Assembly (NCBI GenBank): GCA_023423275.1
Contig: JAFAFW010000050.1
Span: forward strand, 1-21,343
Reading direction: 5' to 3'
From: Pseudomonadota bacterium
GTDB lineage: Bacteria; Pseudomonadota; Alphaproteobacteria; Rhizobiales; Hyphomicrobiaceae
DNA length: 21,343 nucleotides
Shown here piece after piece: positions 20,307 through 21,343 of this stretch. The position numbers and the translations under genes were made by a program. The notes beneath the pieces were generated by a model, which searched no databases, had not been told where the DNA came from, and saw only the letters and a program-made list of their open reading frames with translations. Each line of letters opens with the position of its first letter. Positions within the stretch are counted from its first letter, which is position 1.

Positions 20307-21343
20307 ATGGCTAGCCCAGCTGACGTCCTGAAGTTGATCAAGGACAAGGACGTCAAGTTCGTCGATCTCCGGTTTTCCGATACGCGGGGTAAGATGCAGC
20401 ACGTGACCGCCGATGCGTCTTGCATCGACGAAGGCGTGTTCGCCGACGGTTACGCATTCGACGGTTCATCGATCGCCGGCTGGAAGGGGATCGAAGCATC
20501 CGACATGCTGCTGAGTCTCGATCCGGCATCCGCGCACCTGGATCCGTTTTTTGCGCAGACCACACTGGCGATCTTCTGTGACATCATCGAGCCGTCGACC
20601 GGCGAGCTGTATGAGCGCGATCCGCGCGGCATCGCCAAGAAGGCCGAGGCCTATCTGAAGCAGACCGGCGTGGGTGATACGATTTACTTCGGCCCGGAAG
20701 CCGAGTTCTTCATCTTCGACGACGTCCGCTTCACCGCCGAGCCGTTCAACACGGGCTTCAAACTCGACTCCACTGAGCTGCCGACCAACACCGGCACGGC
20801 CTATGAGATGGGTAACCTCGGTCACCGTCCGCGCACCAAGGGTGGTTACTTCCCGGTTCCGCCGGTCGATAGCTGCCAGGACATCCGTTCCGAGATGTTG
20901 TCGGTCATGTCCGAGATGGGCGTGTCCGTTGAAAAGCACCACCACGAGGTGGCTGCCGCTCAGCACGAGCTCGGCATCAAATTCGGCCCGATGGTGATGA
21001 TGGCCGATCACATGCAGATCTATAAGTACGTCGCGCACAACGTTGCGCAGGCCTACGGCAAGACGGTCACCTTTATGCCGAAGCCGGTGTTCGGCGACAA
21101 CGGCTCGGGCATGCACTGCCACCAGTCGATCTGGAAGGGCGGCCAGCCGACCTTCGCTGGCAACAAGTATGCCGATCTCTCCGACAACTGCCTGTTCTAC
21201 ATCGGTGGCATCTTGAAGCACGCCAAGGCGATCAACGCTTTCACGAACCCCAGCACCAACTCCTACAAGCGTCTGGTGCCGGGCTATGAGGCCCCCGTGC
21301 TGCTCGCCTACTCGGCCCGCAACCGCTCCGCGTCGTGCCGCAT
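20307..21343 (+). CDS. glnA: Glutamine synthetase type I (GlnA), 3' end beyond the window
   Basis: The first 345 residues of a protein usually near 469 are present; the frame is open to the window edge. The enzyme forms glutamine from glutamate, ammonia and ATP as a dodecamer in the cytoplasm. Visible family landmarks are FDGSS (51-55), the metal-site glutamates in GPEAEFF (129-135), KHHHEVAAAQHE (210-221), FGDNGSGMHCHQS (262-273) with His270, and NPSTNSYKRLVPGYEAPV (314-331). The GSI-beta adenylylation tyrosine near 397 would lie outside the window. The ATG at 20307 has AGGGGAG nine bases ahead. It follows glnB by 108 bases in the same direction, the usual alphaproteobacterial order, and is controlled through PII and probably NtrC. 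Confidence 0.95.
   Translation, partial: MASPADVLKLIKDKDVKFVDLRFSDTRGKMQHVTADASCIDEGVFADGYAFDGSSIAGWKGIEASDMLLSLDPASAHLDPFFAQTTLAIFCDIIEPSTGELYERDPRGIAKKAEAYLKQTGVGDTIYFGPEAEFFIFDDVRFTAEPFNTGFKLDSTELPTNTGTAYEMGNLGHRPRTKGGYFPVPPVDSCQDIRSEMLSVMSEMGVSVEKHHHEVAAAQHELGIKFGPMVMMADHMQIYKYVAHNVAQAYGKTVTFMPKPVFGDNGSGMHCHQSIWKGGQPTFAGNKYADLSDNCLFYIGGILKHAKAINAFTNPSTNSYKRLVPGYEAPVLLAYSARNRSASCR

Noticed and set aside
20299..20331. Ten-codon upstream frame overlapping the glnA start
   Set aside because: It starts too close to the ribosome site and its frame ends inside glnA; conserved glnA sequence starts at the ATG at 20307. Regulation by this frame cannot be argued from sequence alone.
1..21343. Mobile elements, CRISPR arrays, tRNA or rRNA genes, phage or defence genes
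   Set aside because: None seen: no transposase or integrase motifs, no spaced direct repeats, and no cloverleaf or rRNA sequence recognised on reading both strands.

Overview
The window looks like an ordinary chromosomal stretch from a GC-rich alphaproteobacterium. It most likely belongs to the Hyphomicrobiales, close to the Bradyrhizobium/Afipia/Rhodopseudomonas group. The evidence is a DUF1236 protein, an HWE-type histidine kinase, promoters matching the alphaproteobacterial general-stress sigma factor EcfG, and a glnB-glnA pair behind a sigma-54 promoter. The genus is an inference. I see no transposon, prophage, integrase, CRISPR array, rRNA or tRNA.

Layout from left to right. (1) 1-2.7 kb: the possible tail of a basic protein, then aquaporin aqpZ and an RhlE-type DEAD-box RNA helicase, both on the minus strand. 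(2) 3.1-7.3 kb, plus strand: a secreted DUF2147 protein; a metallo-beta-lactamase-fold hydrolase 11 bases ahead of an aldo-keto reductase; a small secreted protein of unknown function; and a secreted DUF1236 protein with a long disordered middle. (3) 7.5-10.2 kb: an agmatinase-family ureohydrolase whose 3' end overlaps a convergent TetR regulator, and an SDR dehydrogenase divergent from tetR with a palindromic operator candidate between them. (4) 10.3-14.4 kb: a DUF883-like membrane protein behind an EcfG promoter, divergent from a large HWE sensor kinase (two membrane segments, HAMP-like linker, three PAS domains), followed by a single-domain response regulator. (5) 14.4-17.6 kb: a copper module made of a Cu+ P1B-ATPase, the divergent CsoR repressor with two operator candidates in an 84-base spacer, and a cytosolic 16-cysteine Csp-type copper storage protein. 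(6) 17.6-21.3 kb: a VOC protein translationally coupled to the bifunctional NAD(P)HX repair enzyme, then glnB and a glnA cut by the window end.

Two themes connect the genes. The copper module combines sensing (CsoR), export (ATPase) and sequestration (Csp). Scattered stress genes, namely the secreted proteins near 6-7 kb and the DUF883-like protein, sit behind exact or near matches to the EcfG promoter (GGAAC-N16/17-CGTT), and an HWE kinase of the class that often feeds this response lies next to one of them. The metallo-hydrolase/aldo-keto reductase pair looks like a small lactone-forming and lactone-opening catabolic unit whose substrate cannot be read from the sequence. I found no clearly new system. 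The most useful leads are the shared CsoR-controlled divergent promoter with an apparently leaderless csoR, the EcfG sites, and the dehydrogenase/lactonase pair.
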